A stretch of 26,997 nt of DNA from an uncultured Bulleidia sp. (GCA_934754415.1 CAKVIS010000025.1:1-26997); one strand, 5' to 3'; positions 1 to 7,661 are shown, counted from the first letter of the stretch. Translations and numbers: made by a program. Notes: generated by a model not told the origin, from the letters alone.

Positions 1-5
1 GTCGA

Positions 6-407
6 TTATCGCTTGCTGAACTGCGGAGCGCGACGAGCTGCTTTGAGACCGTACTTCTTACGTTCCTTCATACGAGAATCACGTGTGAGGTATCCAGCTT
101 TCTTAAGAGCTGGTCTGTAATCTGCACTGGCTTCTAATAATGCACGGGAAATAGCGTGACGCATTGCGCCTGCCTGTCCTGTGTATCCACCACCGTAAAC
201 GTTGATCTTAATGTCGAACTGACCCTTAGTTTCTGTTAAAACTAATGGTGCATTCACTTCCATACGCAGTGTAGCCTGTGGAAGATAATCTTCTAATGTA
301 CGACCATTTACTGTGATAACACCTGTACCAGGAGTCATGAAGACACGTGCTACGGACTTCTTACGACGTCCTGTACCCATGTAAGTTACATTTTTCTTAC
401 TTGCCAT
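6..407 (-). CDS. rpsI: 30S ribosomal protein S9 (uS9)
   Basis: Structural protein of the small ribosomal subunit; its C-terminal tail reaches the P-site tRNA. The 133-residue protein has the family hallmarks: an N-terminal GTGRRKKSVARVF block, a central YGGGYTGQAGAMRHAISRAL block, and the C-terminal KKYGLKAARRAPQFSKR tail ending in the conserved SKR. Length is normal. The ATG at 407 is preceded by AGGAGG in the 14-nt gap after rplM, so the two genes form the usual rplM-rpsI operon. The stop lies 6 bases from the window edge, so downstream genes or a terminator cannot be seen. Confidence 0.98.
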   Translation of the reverse strand: MASKKNVTYMGTGRRKKSVARVFMTPGTGVITVNGRTLEDYLPQATLRMEVNAPLVLTETKGQFDIKINVYGGGYTGQAGAMRHAISRALLEASADYRPALKKAGYLTRDSRMKERKKYGLKAARRAPQFSKR

Positions 408-421
408 TGTCTGATTCCTCC

Positions 422-856
422 TTATTTAACCTTCAGCTCAACAGGCTTCTGAGCTGCATGTGGATGCTCTGCACCTTCATAAACGAATACATGTCTACGC
501 ATTTCATCGCCTAATTTATTGTGTGGAAGCATACCCTTGATTGCTTTTTCTACCCACTCAACTGTGTACTGTTCGCGCATTACCTTTGTGCTTCTAACGC
601 GAAGTCCGTTAGGATACTGGGAATGAGAGAAGTAGAACTTCTTGAAATCCTGATCACCAGTAATACGAACTTTGTCCGCATTGATAACAATTACGTAATC
701 ACCACAATCTACGTTTGGTGTGTAAATAGGCTTGTTCTTGCCTCTTAATACTGTAGCGACCTGAGTTGCAAGACGACCCAGGACACAGTCAGTAGCATCT
801 ACAACATACCACTGACGTTTAACTTCGTTTGGCTTAGCCATCGTTGTTTGACGCAT
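422..856 (-). CDS. rplM: 50S ribosomal protein L13 (uL13)
   Basis: Early-assembling large-subunit protein. The 144-residue product starts MRQTTMAKPNEVKRQWYVVD, the usual Firmicute L13 N-terminus. It carries LGRLATQVATVLRGKNKP, YVIVINADKV, IKGMLPHNKLG and EHPHAAQKP, all family signatures. GGAGG sits just upstream of the ATG at 856. It is the first gene of the rplM-rpsI transcript and has its own promoter and a short structured leader. In many Firmicutes truA lies directly upstream; here truA is about 2.6 kb away with three other genes between. Confidence 0.98.
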   Translation of the reverse strand: MRQTTMAKPNEVKRQWYVVDATDCVLGRLATQVATVLRGKNKPIYTPNVDCGDYVIVINADKVRITGDQDFKKFYFSHSQYPNGLRVRSTKVMREQYTVEWVEKAIKGMLPHNKLGDEMRRHVFVYEGAEHPHAAQKPVELKVK

Positions 857-907
857 AATTCATCCTCCATATGTAGTTTCCGGGGCTACATTTGGCTTGA
901 AGTGCCA
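857..907 (-). promoter_or_regulatory. rplM 5' leader with hairpin (candidate L13 leader)
   Basis: The predicted 50-nt leader holds a perfect 6-bp stem, ATGTAG (minus strand, from 886-891) pairing with CTACAT (871-876), around a C/G-rich loop. It ends only a few bases before the GGAGG of rplM. A short autoregulatory L13 leader upstream of rplM is an established Firmicute RNA family. Position and size fit, but I could not align it to the family model. Confidence 0.5.
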
Positions 908-913
908 TTAAAA

Positions 914-942
914 ATTGTATGTATAAAACCCCTTTAAGTCAA
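914..942 (-). promoter_or_regulatory. Promoter of rplM-rpsI
   Basis: On the minus strand TTGACT (937-942) is followed after exactly 17 bases by TACAAT (914-919). Each hexamer has five of six consensus bases. The predicted transcription start is near 907, about 50 bases before the rplM ATG. This is the best vegetative-type promoter in the left part of the window. Confidence 0.8.
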
Positions 943-1004
943 ATGTTTTTTTGTGATTTTCATCGTGTTTTCCCAACATTTTTACGCATCTTGCGGAAAA
1001 CATC

Positions 1005-1697
1005 TTATTTCTTCATGATTCTGTGATATTGCGGCAATATTTCCAGAACCGGAACCTGTACTCCTGTTGGTAAAGAAAGTATATAGCGTACCGCTTCTGC
1101 CACATCTTTTACCGATAAAGCACACCCGTCTTCATTACTTGCCTTGAAGTCTGCATGTCTGTACAGATCTGTATCTGTCATATCCGGCAAGATACAGGAA
1201 ACCCTGACACCATGTTTTCTGTTTTCTTCCAGAATACTGTTGCTAAAAGCAAGCAGCCCTGCTTTTGTTGCCCCATACGCAGCTCCGTGAGGACTGGATT
1301 TCACTGCTGTCATACTGGAGATATACAGTAATGTCCCCTTATTTTTACGTATATATGGCAATACTGTTTTTGTTATCAGCATAGGTACTTCGAGATTCGT
1401 TCTGACCATGGCGGAAATAGAGGAAAAATCTACGTTTTCATGAATGCCATACCATGCACACCCTGCATTATTCACTACCAAGTCCACTTCATGTAAGCCA
1501 ATGTTTTTTAACACTTTCAGTAATTCTTCTGTATCCAGAAGATCCAGGATTATGTGGTGAAACCTGTCTATTTCTTCCTCTTTGAATTTCCTGCCAATTC
1601 CATAGACTTCATAGCCAAGCTCCCTCAGAAGATGTGCAATACCCAGCCCTATGCCTGAAGAAGCCCCTGTAACAATTGCTTTTTTTACTCTTTCCAT
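1005..1697 (-). CDS. Short-chain dehydrogenase/reductase (SDR)
   Basis: Probable NAD(P)-dependent oxidoreductase, substrate unknown. The 230-residue classical SDR fold shows the cofactor motif TGASSGIG (residues 10-17), NNAG (76-79), Asn101, the catalytic Ser128 in YISS, and Tyr141-x3-Lys145. The usual PG after the sixth strand is PD (171-172). The start at 1697 lies inside the end of the upstream radical SAM gene (13-nt overlap), so translation is probably coupled. It is the last gene of a long minus-strand run. A loose GTTTTCC/GGAAAAC pairing follows the stop, but there is no U-tract, so transcripts may run on into rplM. Co-transcription with a nucleosidase-like and an SPL-like gene suggests its substrate belongs to their pathway; this is inference. 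Confidence 0.85.
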   Translation of the reverse strand: MERVKKAIVTGASSGIGLGIAHLLRELGYEVYGIGRKFKEEEIDRFHHIILDLLDTEELLKVLKNIGLHEVDLVVNNAGCAWYGIHENVDFSSISAMVRTNLEVPMLITKTVLPYIRKNKGTLLYISSMTAVKSSPHGAAYGATKAGLLAFSNSILEENRKHGVRVSCILPDMTDTDLYRHADFKASNEDGCALSVKDVAEAVRYILSLPTGVQVPVLEILPQYHRIMKK

Positions 1698-2692
1698 ATA
1701 AATATTTTTTCTTCCTGTACTCCTTTTTCCATCAGAGCCTTCTTACACCATACCTCCACATCCTTTTCATGTGGTAAATGGTAAAATCCGTTTTCACATA
1801 CATACGGATATTGTAATAACCCACTGCACGGATACTGTTCTCTCATAGTTTTCATATACTCTTTAGAGATTCTGAAAGTCCCGATACTGAAATCTCTTAC
1901 CTGTTCAATATCCAGAGTATTTACCAGTTTTTCTATTACCGCACCATAATCTTCTTTCCAGTTTCCCACAGGAATCACAGGATCAAGACACACTCTGACA
2001 CTGTATCCCTCCTGCATCATCTGCTTCAGCAAAGCAAGACGTGCATCTATGGATGGTGTATGATGTTCATACTTTCTTTGTACATAGTCACTGGATATTG
2101 TACAGGCAACAATACAGTTAGATATAGCAGGTAAAGCATGTACATTTTCTATGGATGCCCCTTTAGTACGGATTTCCACAAGAAAATCAGAATGATTCTC
2201 AGCAAATTCTCCCCATTGTTTTGCCACACCCAGATACGGTTCTAAAGCAAGAAGGTCTGTATCATAGGAGGCACATACATATAGTGGATGTTGCTGCAAT
2301 ACGTTTTCTATTTCTGTAAAGTACTCTTCCAGATTCACAAATACCACAATATTGGAACTTCCATACATTCCCTTTAAGAAACAATACTCACAATCATATA
2401 CACAGTTCATCACATTACTGCAATAATAGAAATATTCTTCATTAAAAGACTGACATACAGGGGACCCTTTATACAGAAAATCATAAGATTTTTTAGCAAG
2501 TATGAGAGACTGACTCTGATATTGCAGTCTGTTGGACTGATGTTTACGATTAAAGATATCTTTATACTTCTGTATTTCAATAATCACTGCAGAAGGAAAA
2601 TGAGAAAGTATCTCCACTGTCTTTGGATGATTTCGTATTTCTGTTTCTACATAAATATGAGAAAACTTCTTATTCCACAATGGATCTTTCAT
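1685..2692 (-). CDS. Spore photoproduct lyase-family radical SAM protein
   Basis: A 335-residue radical SAM enzyme. The 4Fe-4S/SAM cysteines C97-x3-C101-x2-C104 lie in NCVYDCEYCFLKG, where the aromatic residue after the last Cys is typical. Similarity to spore photoproduct lyase extends past the cluster motif: a VEIRTKG strand near 172-178, SSDYVQRKYEHHTPSIDARL near 200-219, and a DPVIPVGNW segment. Length matches SPL (about 340). Cys140 (YVCASYDTD) sits where SPL has its H-atom-donor cysteine (AACTSD context); this alignment is by eye. SPL repairs the thymine dimer of spore DNA. Whether this protein does so, or acts on another nucleoside, is not settled by the sequence. It overlaps the nucleosidase gene by 23 nt and the SDR by 13 nt. 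GGAGG lies only 3 nt before the ATG, so coupling is likely. Confidence 0.85.
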   Translation of the reverse strand: MKDPLWNKKFSHIYVETEIRNHPKTVEILSHFPSAVIIEIQKYKDIFNRKHQSNRLQYQSQSLILAKKSYDFLYKGSPVCQSFNEEYFYYCSNVMNCVYDCEYCFLKGMYGSSNIVVFVNLEEYFTEIENVLQQHPLYVCASYDTDLLALEPYLGVAKQWGEFAENHSDFLVEIRTKGASIENVHALPAISNCIVACTISSDYVQRKYEHHTPSIDARLALLKQMMQEGYSVRVCLDPVIPVGNWKEDYGAVIEKLVNTLDIEQVRDFSIGTFRISKEYMKTMREQYPCSGLLQYPYVCENGFYHLPHEKDVEVWCKKALMEKGVQEEKIFIWKE

Positions 2693-3497
2693 ATGCCTCC
2701 AGCGCTTTCTTTCCTTCTTCTTTTGAGCTTGCTACTTCATAGCCTTCCATCTTTTCAATAAACGGAATACCAGATACTTTTGCATACTGTACAAGCTGAT
2801 ACATTCTGTCTTTCATAGCTTTGGTACAATGCAGTTTTTCTGCAAATATCTCTACCTGTTCTTTTTCTTCATCATTCAGCACAAATGTCTGTTTTTCACA
2901 AGACTGCAGGAAATTCACAATCTTCACTACAATATCCGTATACAAAGAAGCCTGCTGTGTCAGATAAGAAGCGGATATCTTTTCCCCGCTGTCACTGACA
3001 AACTTCAAAAATACCATCTGATGAGGCCCAAGTCTTCTGTTAGCGGCCACATAGACCCCTGCGCTTTCCATATCGTACATTTCACAAGAGGAAGACATGG
3101 AATGCTGTACTTCTTCCACACACTTGCAGGAACACTCTTCCATCCCAAAATCATAGAGCATATCCGGATAATACGAACGGCATGTATCTTTGATTTCATG
3201 TATCATGTAGATTCCTTTTTTTAATGTACTGCCTGCACTGCCAAATTGAAACAGATAGTCCTCTTCACCTGCATCATAATGTTCCAGTACAGCAGATACA
3301 GCACTTGCCGCAGCAAGTTTTCCCGTACCTGTACAGCAAAGCACCAGGGAAGTATCTTCATTTTCAAACACTTCCACTCCTTTTACTGCCTCTTTTCTTT
3401 TCAGATGAAACCTTTGTATCAAAGATTTACTTTCTGCATATAATGCACAAACTATATAAATCATGTCTCTATTATACAAAAAGAAAAGAAGATTCAT
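2670..3497 (-). CDS. Nucleosidase/phosphorylase-like protein with C-terminal extension
   Basis: A 275-residue protein related to MTA/SAH nucleosidase and purine phosphorylases (PNP/UDP family). Visible motifs are MIYIVCALYAES (12-23, acidic Glu22), CCTGTGKLAAA (54-64), FGSAGS (85-90), YDMESAGVYVAA (141-152, ribose-binding Glu144) and KFVSDSG (165-171, purine-contacting Asp169). These match the three key acidic residues of MTA/SAH nucleosidase. After about residue 205 there is a charged, helix-like extension of 70 residues that the nucleosidase fold does not need. Start choice is uncertain. The ATG at 3497 abuts the truA stop and has AGAAGG 7 nt upstream. The family-like N-terminus would start at Met12 (3464), which has no ribosome site. 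It overlaps the downstream radical SAM gene by 23 nt, so the two are translationally linked. Confidence 0.75.
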   Translation of the reverse strand: MNLLFFLYNRDMIYIVCALYAESKSLIQRFHLKRKEAVKGVEVFENEDTSLVLCCTGTGKLAAASAVSAVLEHYDAGEEDYLFQFGSAGSTLKKGIYMIHEIKDTCRSYYPDMLYDFGMEECSCKCVEEVQHSMSSSCEMYDMESAGVYVAANRRLGPHQMVFLKFVSDSGEKISASYLTQQASLYTDIVVKIVNFLQSCEKQTFVLNDEEKEQVEIFAEKLHCTKAMKDRMYQLVQYAKVSGIPFIEKMEGYEVASSKEEGKKALEAYERSIVE

Positions 3498-4532
3498 TTA
3501 AGAACCTTCTCTGTCATACCCTTTTTCATGAATTCTTTTGATAAACGCTTCCTGCAATTCTTCAAACAGCACCTTACCATCTTCATGCATATACTCTATG
3601 GCATATCCTTTTTCAGTAACGATGATTCTTGCAAGAGGTGTCTGTTCATGACGTGTAGTCATGACATAATACACCGTATCTGCATGTGTATCATACTCTT
3701 TTTCCAAAGTTTCTATATTCTTACCCTCAGGAAGACTGTCTGAATGCATGTACTCACGTATCATGCCTGTTTCACTCAGGGCAAGCACCTCAAAATATTT
3801 CACTTCTTCTAATGTAAGACCATGGGCATCGGCATTTCTGTGTGCTGCTGTTTTACACTTTTTCTCCAGTAACACAGGAATTTCCTCAGGAGACATTTTC
3901 CCTTTACCCACTTCAATCAAAGCGGCACTCATCATTCTGACCATGTATCTGAGAAATCCTTTTCCCTTAAATGTCAGAGAAATATCCTGCCCGTTCTGTA
4001 CGCAATCTACAGAGAATATAGTACGTACCTGATCCGGATATTCTTTCAAACTCGAGGAATTAAATGTAGTAAAATCATGTGTCCCCACAAAATATTTCGA
4101 AGCTTCCTGCATCTTTGCAAAATCCAGTGGAATCGGACACTGATATGCCACATCTTTACTGAATACATCATACATACCTGTATGAATACGATAGGTATAT
4201 CTCTTCCAGCGTACCGTATGTCTTGCATGAAAGGTAAAAGGTACTCTGTGTACTTCTGTTACATGAATGTCCTCCGGCAAGAATGTATTGATAGCCGGAA
4301 TCCATTTCCTGTCTGCCATATCTCTGGAAGTATCAAAATGAAATACCTGCTGTCTGGCATTCACTTTTGCATCAGTTCTTCCGGAAGCTACCACAAATAC
4401 TTTTTCAGGACATATATGATGTAAAGCACTTTCTACCTGATCCTGAATCCCTGAGCCGTCTTTCTGAGACTGCCACCCGCTGTAACGGGCACCGATGTAG
4501 CTGACTTTACAGCAATAGCGAATTAAAGACAT
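3498..4532 (-). CDS. truA: tRNA pseudouridine(38-40) synthase TruA, with C-terminal extension
   Basis: Converts U38-U40 of the tRNA anticodon arm to pseudouridine. I take the start at ATG 4532 (MSLIRYCCKVSYIGARYSGWQ). It overlaps the end of ecfT by 10 nt and matches the family N-terminus, whereas the longer reading frame adds 15 unrelated residues. The catalytic Asp is in GRTDAKVNARQQVFHF (Asp54), where most TruA proteins have GRTDAGVHA. KRYTYRI, the HDFTTF block and GKGFLRYMVRMM are present. The TruA core ends near residue 250 (KYFEVL), but the protein is 344 residues long. The extra 94 residues (3498-3782) hold a segment with YYVMTTRHEQTPLARIIVTE and a helical end. The gene sits in the conserved ecfA1-ecfA2-ecfT-truA order. 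Confidence 0.93.
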   Translation of the reverse strand: MSLIRYCCKVSYIGARYSGWQSQKDGSGIQDQVESALHHICPEKVFVVASGRTDAKVNARQQVFHFDTSRDMADRKWIPAINTFLPEDIHVTEVHRVPFTFHARHTVRWKRYTYRIHTGMYDVFSKDVAYQCPIPLDFAKMQEASKYFVGTHDFTTFNSSSLKEYPDQVRTIFSVDCVQNGQDISLTFKGKGFLRYMVRMMSAALIEVGKGKMSPEEIPVLLEKKCKTAAHRNADAHGLTLEEVKYFEVLALSETGMIREYMHSDSLPEGKNIETLEKEYDTHADTVYYVMTTRHEQTPLARIIVTEKGYAIEYMHEDGKVLFEELQEAFIKRIHEKGYDREGS

Positions 4533-5323
4533 ACAGACAGAACAATCATGCACACAATCAGTGCCAGTGCTCCACATAGCAGAAGATAATCATTTTTCTG
4601 CATCTTCAGTACTTTGTATCTTGTTCGAGGAGCACCTGGAGCATAGCCTCTTGCTTCCATGGCATTGGCCAAATCTTCTGCTCTTTGGAAAGCAGAGACA
4701 AATAATGGGACTATCAGAGATAAGATGGCATTCACTTTTTCTTTGAAAGTACCTTCCTTCATATCCACACCACGGCTTGCCTGTGCTTTCATGATACGCT
4801 GTGTTTCTTCAATAAGATCAGGAATAAATCTTAAAGCAATAGATATCAGCATGGCTATTTCATGTGATGGCACATGCATAACCTGAAATGGCTTTAAAAG
4901 ATCTTCAATTCCAAGTGTCATATCTAATGGTTTTGTAGTAGCAGTCAGACAGGTAGTAATCATCACCATCAGTAATAATCTTACAGCGATATACGCTGTC
5001 TGATTAATAGCTCCTGTATATAATCCCCATCCTCCGATATGGATAAGACAGATACCGTCACGTAATACAAATGAATTGACAACTAACAGGAAAACCATCA
5101 TAAACAGCATTGGTTTCATGGATTTCCAGATATATGTAAAAGACAATTTTGCTGTTAATACCACAACAGAAACAGCCAGAAACAATATGCCATACCCAAT
5201 CCATCCTGCAGGGAAGAAAATCGCTATCAGCATCATTAACATTGCACCAATCTTGGCTCTTGGATCCATTTTATGGATTGGAGAATCCAAGGCAATGTAT
5301 CTTCCTAATGTAATATTACCCAT
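4523..5323 (-). CDS. ecfT: ECF transporter transmembrane component EcfT
   Basis: Scaffold membrane subunit of the shared energy-coupling-factor module, which takes up vitamins and trace metals with interchangeable S-components. The 266 residues start GNITLGRYIALDSPIHKMDPRAK, the usual cytoplasmic entry segment. Several hydrophobic helices follow (about 26-60, 70-87, 108-128, 245-264). The two coupling-helix motifs are ASRG (182-185) and ARG in AMEARGYAPG (224-226). It overlaps ecfA2 by 8 nt and truA by 10 nt. No S-component is encoded in the window. Confidence 0.95.
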   Translation of the reverse strand: MGNITLGRYIALDSPIHKMDPRAKIGAMLMMLIAIFFPAGWIGYGILFLAVSVVVLTAKLSFTYIWKSMKPMLFMMVFLLVVNSFVLRDGICLIHIGGWGLYTGAINQTAYIAVRLLLMVMITTCLTATTKPLDMTLGIEDLLKPFQVMHVPSHEIAMLISIALRFIPDLIEETQRIMKAQASRGVDMKEGTFKEKVNAILSLIVPLFVSAFQRAEDLANAMEARGYAPGAPRTRYKVLKMQKNDYLLLCGALALIVCMIVLSVCL

Positions 5324-6173
5324 GATGTTTCACCTGCTTTGCTACTACAGTTGCCAAAGACTGCATATCTTCAGCACCCTTAACATCAAAGCCTGCTTCT
5401 TTCAAAGCATCCTTCATTCGTACATATGCCGGAGGTAAAATATCCAGCTCTTTACAATACGTACCGGATTCAAAGAATTCATGTACTTCTTTATGTAAAT
5501 AACACTTACCATCCTGAATCACACATACATCATCACAATAGGCGTAAACCTGTTCCATATCATGTGTAACAATCAGCACAGTAATTCCCTGTTCCACATT
5601 CAGCTTTTTAAATAGCTGCATCATACGTACCGTACCTAATGGATCAAGACCTGCAGTAGGTTCATCCAGTACAAGCACCTTGGGATTCATTGCCAGAATA
5701 CCGGCAATTGCCACTCTTCTTTTCTGTCCGCCAGACAGTTCCAATGGAGATCTTTCAAACAAAGATTCATCAAAACCTACCAGTTTTAAAGCATGTTTTG
5801 CTTTGGCAATGGCATCTTCTTCACTGACACCAAAGTTCTTAGGTCCAAATGAAACATCCTTTAATACTGTTTCTTCAAACAGCTGATATTCAGGAAACTG
5901 GAACACCAGTCCCACATCTCCTCTTAAAGATTTCAGACCCTTAGGTTTGGCATCGCTGTGAATTTCACGATCCAGTACATAGACAGTACCTTCACTTGGT
6001 AATAGCAGTGCATTTAAATGTTGTACCAGCGTACTTTTACCGGAACCTGTTTTGCCAATGATTGCTGTCATCTTTCCTTCTGTAAAAGAGACATCTATTC
6101 CATTTAAGCCTACATATTCACTTGGAGTCCCTTTACCGTAAATATGTGTCACATGTTCAAATTTTATTGGCAT
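5316..6173 (-). CDS. ecfA2: ECF transporter ATP-binding subunit EcfA2
   Basis: One of two ATPases energising the ECF module. The 285 residues carry Walker A GKTGSGKST (40-48), Q-loop Gln92 in FQFPEYQLFE, signature LSGGQKRR (146-153), Walker B VLVLDEPTAGLDP (166-178) and the switch His in VTHDME. The FPEYQLFEETV segment and the extra C-terminal stretch are typical of the EcfA2 branch. It overlaps ecfA1 by 10 nt and ecfT by 8 nt, so the three subunits should be made in step. Confidence 0.95.
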   Translation of the reverse strand: MPIKFEHVTHIYGKGTPSEYVGLNGIDVSFTEGKMTAIIGKTGSGKSTLVQHLNALLLPSEGTVYVLDREIHSDAKPKGLKSLRGDVGLVFQFPEYQLFEETVLKDVSFGPKNFGVSEEDAIAKAKHALKLVGFDESLFERSPLELSGGQKRRVAIAGILAMNPKVLVLDEPTAGLDPLGTVRMMQLFKKLNVEQGITVLIVTHDMEQVYAYCDDVCVIQDGKCYLHKEVHEFFESGTYCKELDILPPAYVRMKDALKEAGFDVKGAEDMQSLATVVAKQVKHHG

Positions 6174-6976
6174 AGTTGTTTCACCAGCCCTTCTATTGTC
6201 ATGGCATCTGAAGTTCTGACACCGTGCTTTGCCAGTTCTTTTGCAAACTTTCTTGCATAAGGAATATCCAGCTGAATCTTCTTCAGTTCTTCTTCATGAG
6301 CAAAGATTTCTTCCGGTGTGCCTTCACGTACCACTTCACCCTGATACATTGCCACTACATGGTCAGAACCTGCCACTTCATCAATATCATGCGTAATAGA
6401 TAAAATGGTAATGTTGGAATGCTTATGTAATTCCCTGATTACCTGTTTAATTTCATGCTTACCCTGAGGATCCAGCATGGAAGTTGCTTCATCAAAGATA
6501 AGTACTTTTGGTTTCATTGCCAGTACACCGGCAATAGCTACACGCTGTTTCTGACCACCGGATAATTTGGTTGGTTCATGATCAAGATACTTTGTCATAT
6601 TTACAAGTTCTGCATACGTATCGATAATGCCATCCATCTCTTCCTGTGGTACACAATGGTTTTCCAGACCAAAGGCAATATCATCTCTTACTGTAGATCC
6701 GATAAACTGGTTATCCGGATTCTGGAAAACAATGCCGATACGATTACGTATCGCATTCAGATTTTCAATATTCAATGGTAATCCATCAATAAAAATCTCA
6801 CCTGATTTTGCTTCTAGAAGTCCTGCAAGCAGTTTAGCCACTGTAGATTTACCGGAACCATTCTGTCCGATAATTGTTGTGTAGCTTCCCTCTTCGCAAG
6901 AAAAGGACACACCTTTAATTGTGTCCGTCCCTTCTTCATATGCAAAAGATAGATTTTTTACATCCACTATACTCAT
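6164..6976 (-). CDS. ecfA1: ECF transporter ATP-binding subunit EcfA1
   Basis: Partner ATPase of EcfA2. The 270 residues carry Walker A GQNGSGKST (37-45), Q-loop FQNPDNQF (Gln85), signature LSGGQKQR (138-145), Walker B VLIFDEATSMLDP (158-170) and SITHDIDE. The NPDNQFIGSTV and EATSMLDP spellings are typical of EcfA1. It starts 4 nt after the HAD gene, with GGAG inside the end of that gene. Confidence 0.95.
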   Translation of the reverse strand: MSIVDVKNLSFAYEEGTDTIKGVSFSCEEGSYTTIIGQNGSGKSTVAKLLAGLLEAKSGEIFIDGLPLNIENLNAIRNRIGIVFQNPDNQFIGSTVRDDIAFGLENHCVPQEEMDGIIDTYAELVNMTKYLDHEPTKLSGGQKQRVAIAGVLAMKPKVLIFDEATSMLDPQGKHEIKQVIRELHKHSNITILSITHDIDEVAGSDHVVAMYQGEVVREGTPEEIFAHEEELKKIQLDIPYARKFAKELAKHGVRTSDAMTIEGLVKQLCQ

Positions 6977-6980
6977 ATAT

Positions 6981-7637
6981 TTACTGCTCCACTAACATGC
7001 GTATGTCATCCACATTACGCACACGACGATACTCACTCTTTCTGTAAATTCCTTTACGATCTACAAGAACGCAAGGCATATTCAGTCGCATTGCCCCAAG
7101 AATATCCACTTCGCCATCTCCTACTACAAGGACCTCTTCCGGTTTAAACCCTGTCTTTTCCAGAGCATATTCAAAAATACCTGTATCTGGCTTATAACAT
7201 TTTGCATCCTCACTGGAGAACACATCGTTAACATGGAAATTCTGTCTGTGCAGATTGATACGCACATACTCTTTTCCAACATTGGTAATAATATATACCG
7301 GCAAAGTATTATTGCTTAAAAACGTTGCGGCATCTCTGAAGAATTCTCCATACATCCAGTAATTCTGATGAAGCTGATGCAACGGCTGAATTTCTTCCTT
7401 CAGACGATGAGATTGCTGTGCAAGCTTCAAAGCTTCTTCAATCAGATCATCTTCTTTAATGAACGCTTCTCCAACTTTTTCTTTTTCCAAAGTTCTCAAA
7501 GTGGTCTCCCACCATTGTTTAGCTTCTTCTATAGTTTTAAAGTTTGTTGAAGCACTGAATCTTTTGTAAAACTCGTCCAGATCAGAGTTCTCGTATTTTA
7601 ATAAAGTTCCTGTGTAATCAATAAATACAGCTTTCAT
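6981..7637 (-). CDS. HAD-superfamily hydrolase with Asp-x-Thr motif I
   Basis: A 218-residue haloacid-dehalogenase-fold protein, probably a small-molecule phosphatase. Motif I is DYTGT (7-11), with nucleophile Asp7 but Thr9 in place of the usual general acid/base Asp. Motif II is ITNVG (Thr118). Motif III Lys149 lies in KCYKPDTG. Motif IV is GDGEVD (173-178). An alpha-helical cap lies at about 15-100. The Thr at the second position is the arrangement seen in P-type ATPases (DKTGT) and may slow phospho-enzyme hydrolysis or change chemistry; this is inference. It is the first gene of the run into ecfA1 and has its own extended -10 promoter. Confidence 0.85.
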   Translation of the reverse strand: MKAVFIDYTGTLLKYENSDLDEFYKRFSASTNFKTIEEAKQWWETTLRTLEKEKVGEAFIKEDDLIEEALKLAQQSHRLKEEIQPLHQLHQNYWMYGEFFRDAATFLSNNTLPVYIITNVGKEYVRINLHRQNFHVNDVFSSEDAKCYKPDTGIFEYALEKTGFKPEEVLVVGDGEVDILGAMRLNMPCVLVDRKGIYRKSEYRRVRNVDDIRMLVEQ

Positions 7638-7661
7638 ATCCTTATTTCCCTAACGCTAGGC

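Noticed and set aside
960..1004. Possible terminator after the SDR at the end of the ECF-truA run
   Set aside because: GTTTTCC and GGAAAAC can pair, but the loop is long and no U-tract follows on the minus strand, so I do not call a terminator.
2829..3541. Several plus-strand open frames across the nucleosidase and truA genes
   Set aside because: They are antisense to well-supported genes, with cysteine/histidine/phenylalanine-rich compositions and no start signals.
4533..4577. Upstream extension of truA by 15 codons
   Set aside because: The extra residues (MWSTGTDCVHDCSVC) match nothing in TruA and lie inside the ecfT coding region; the internal ATG at 4532 fits the family.
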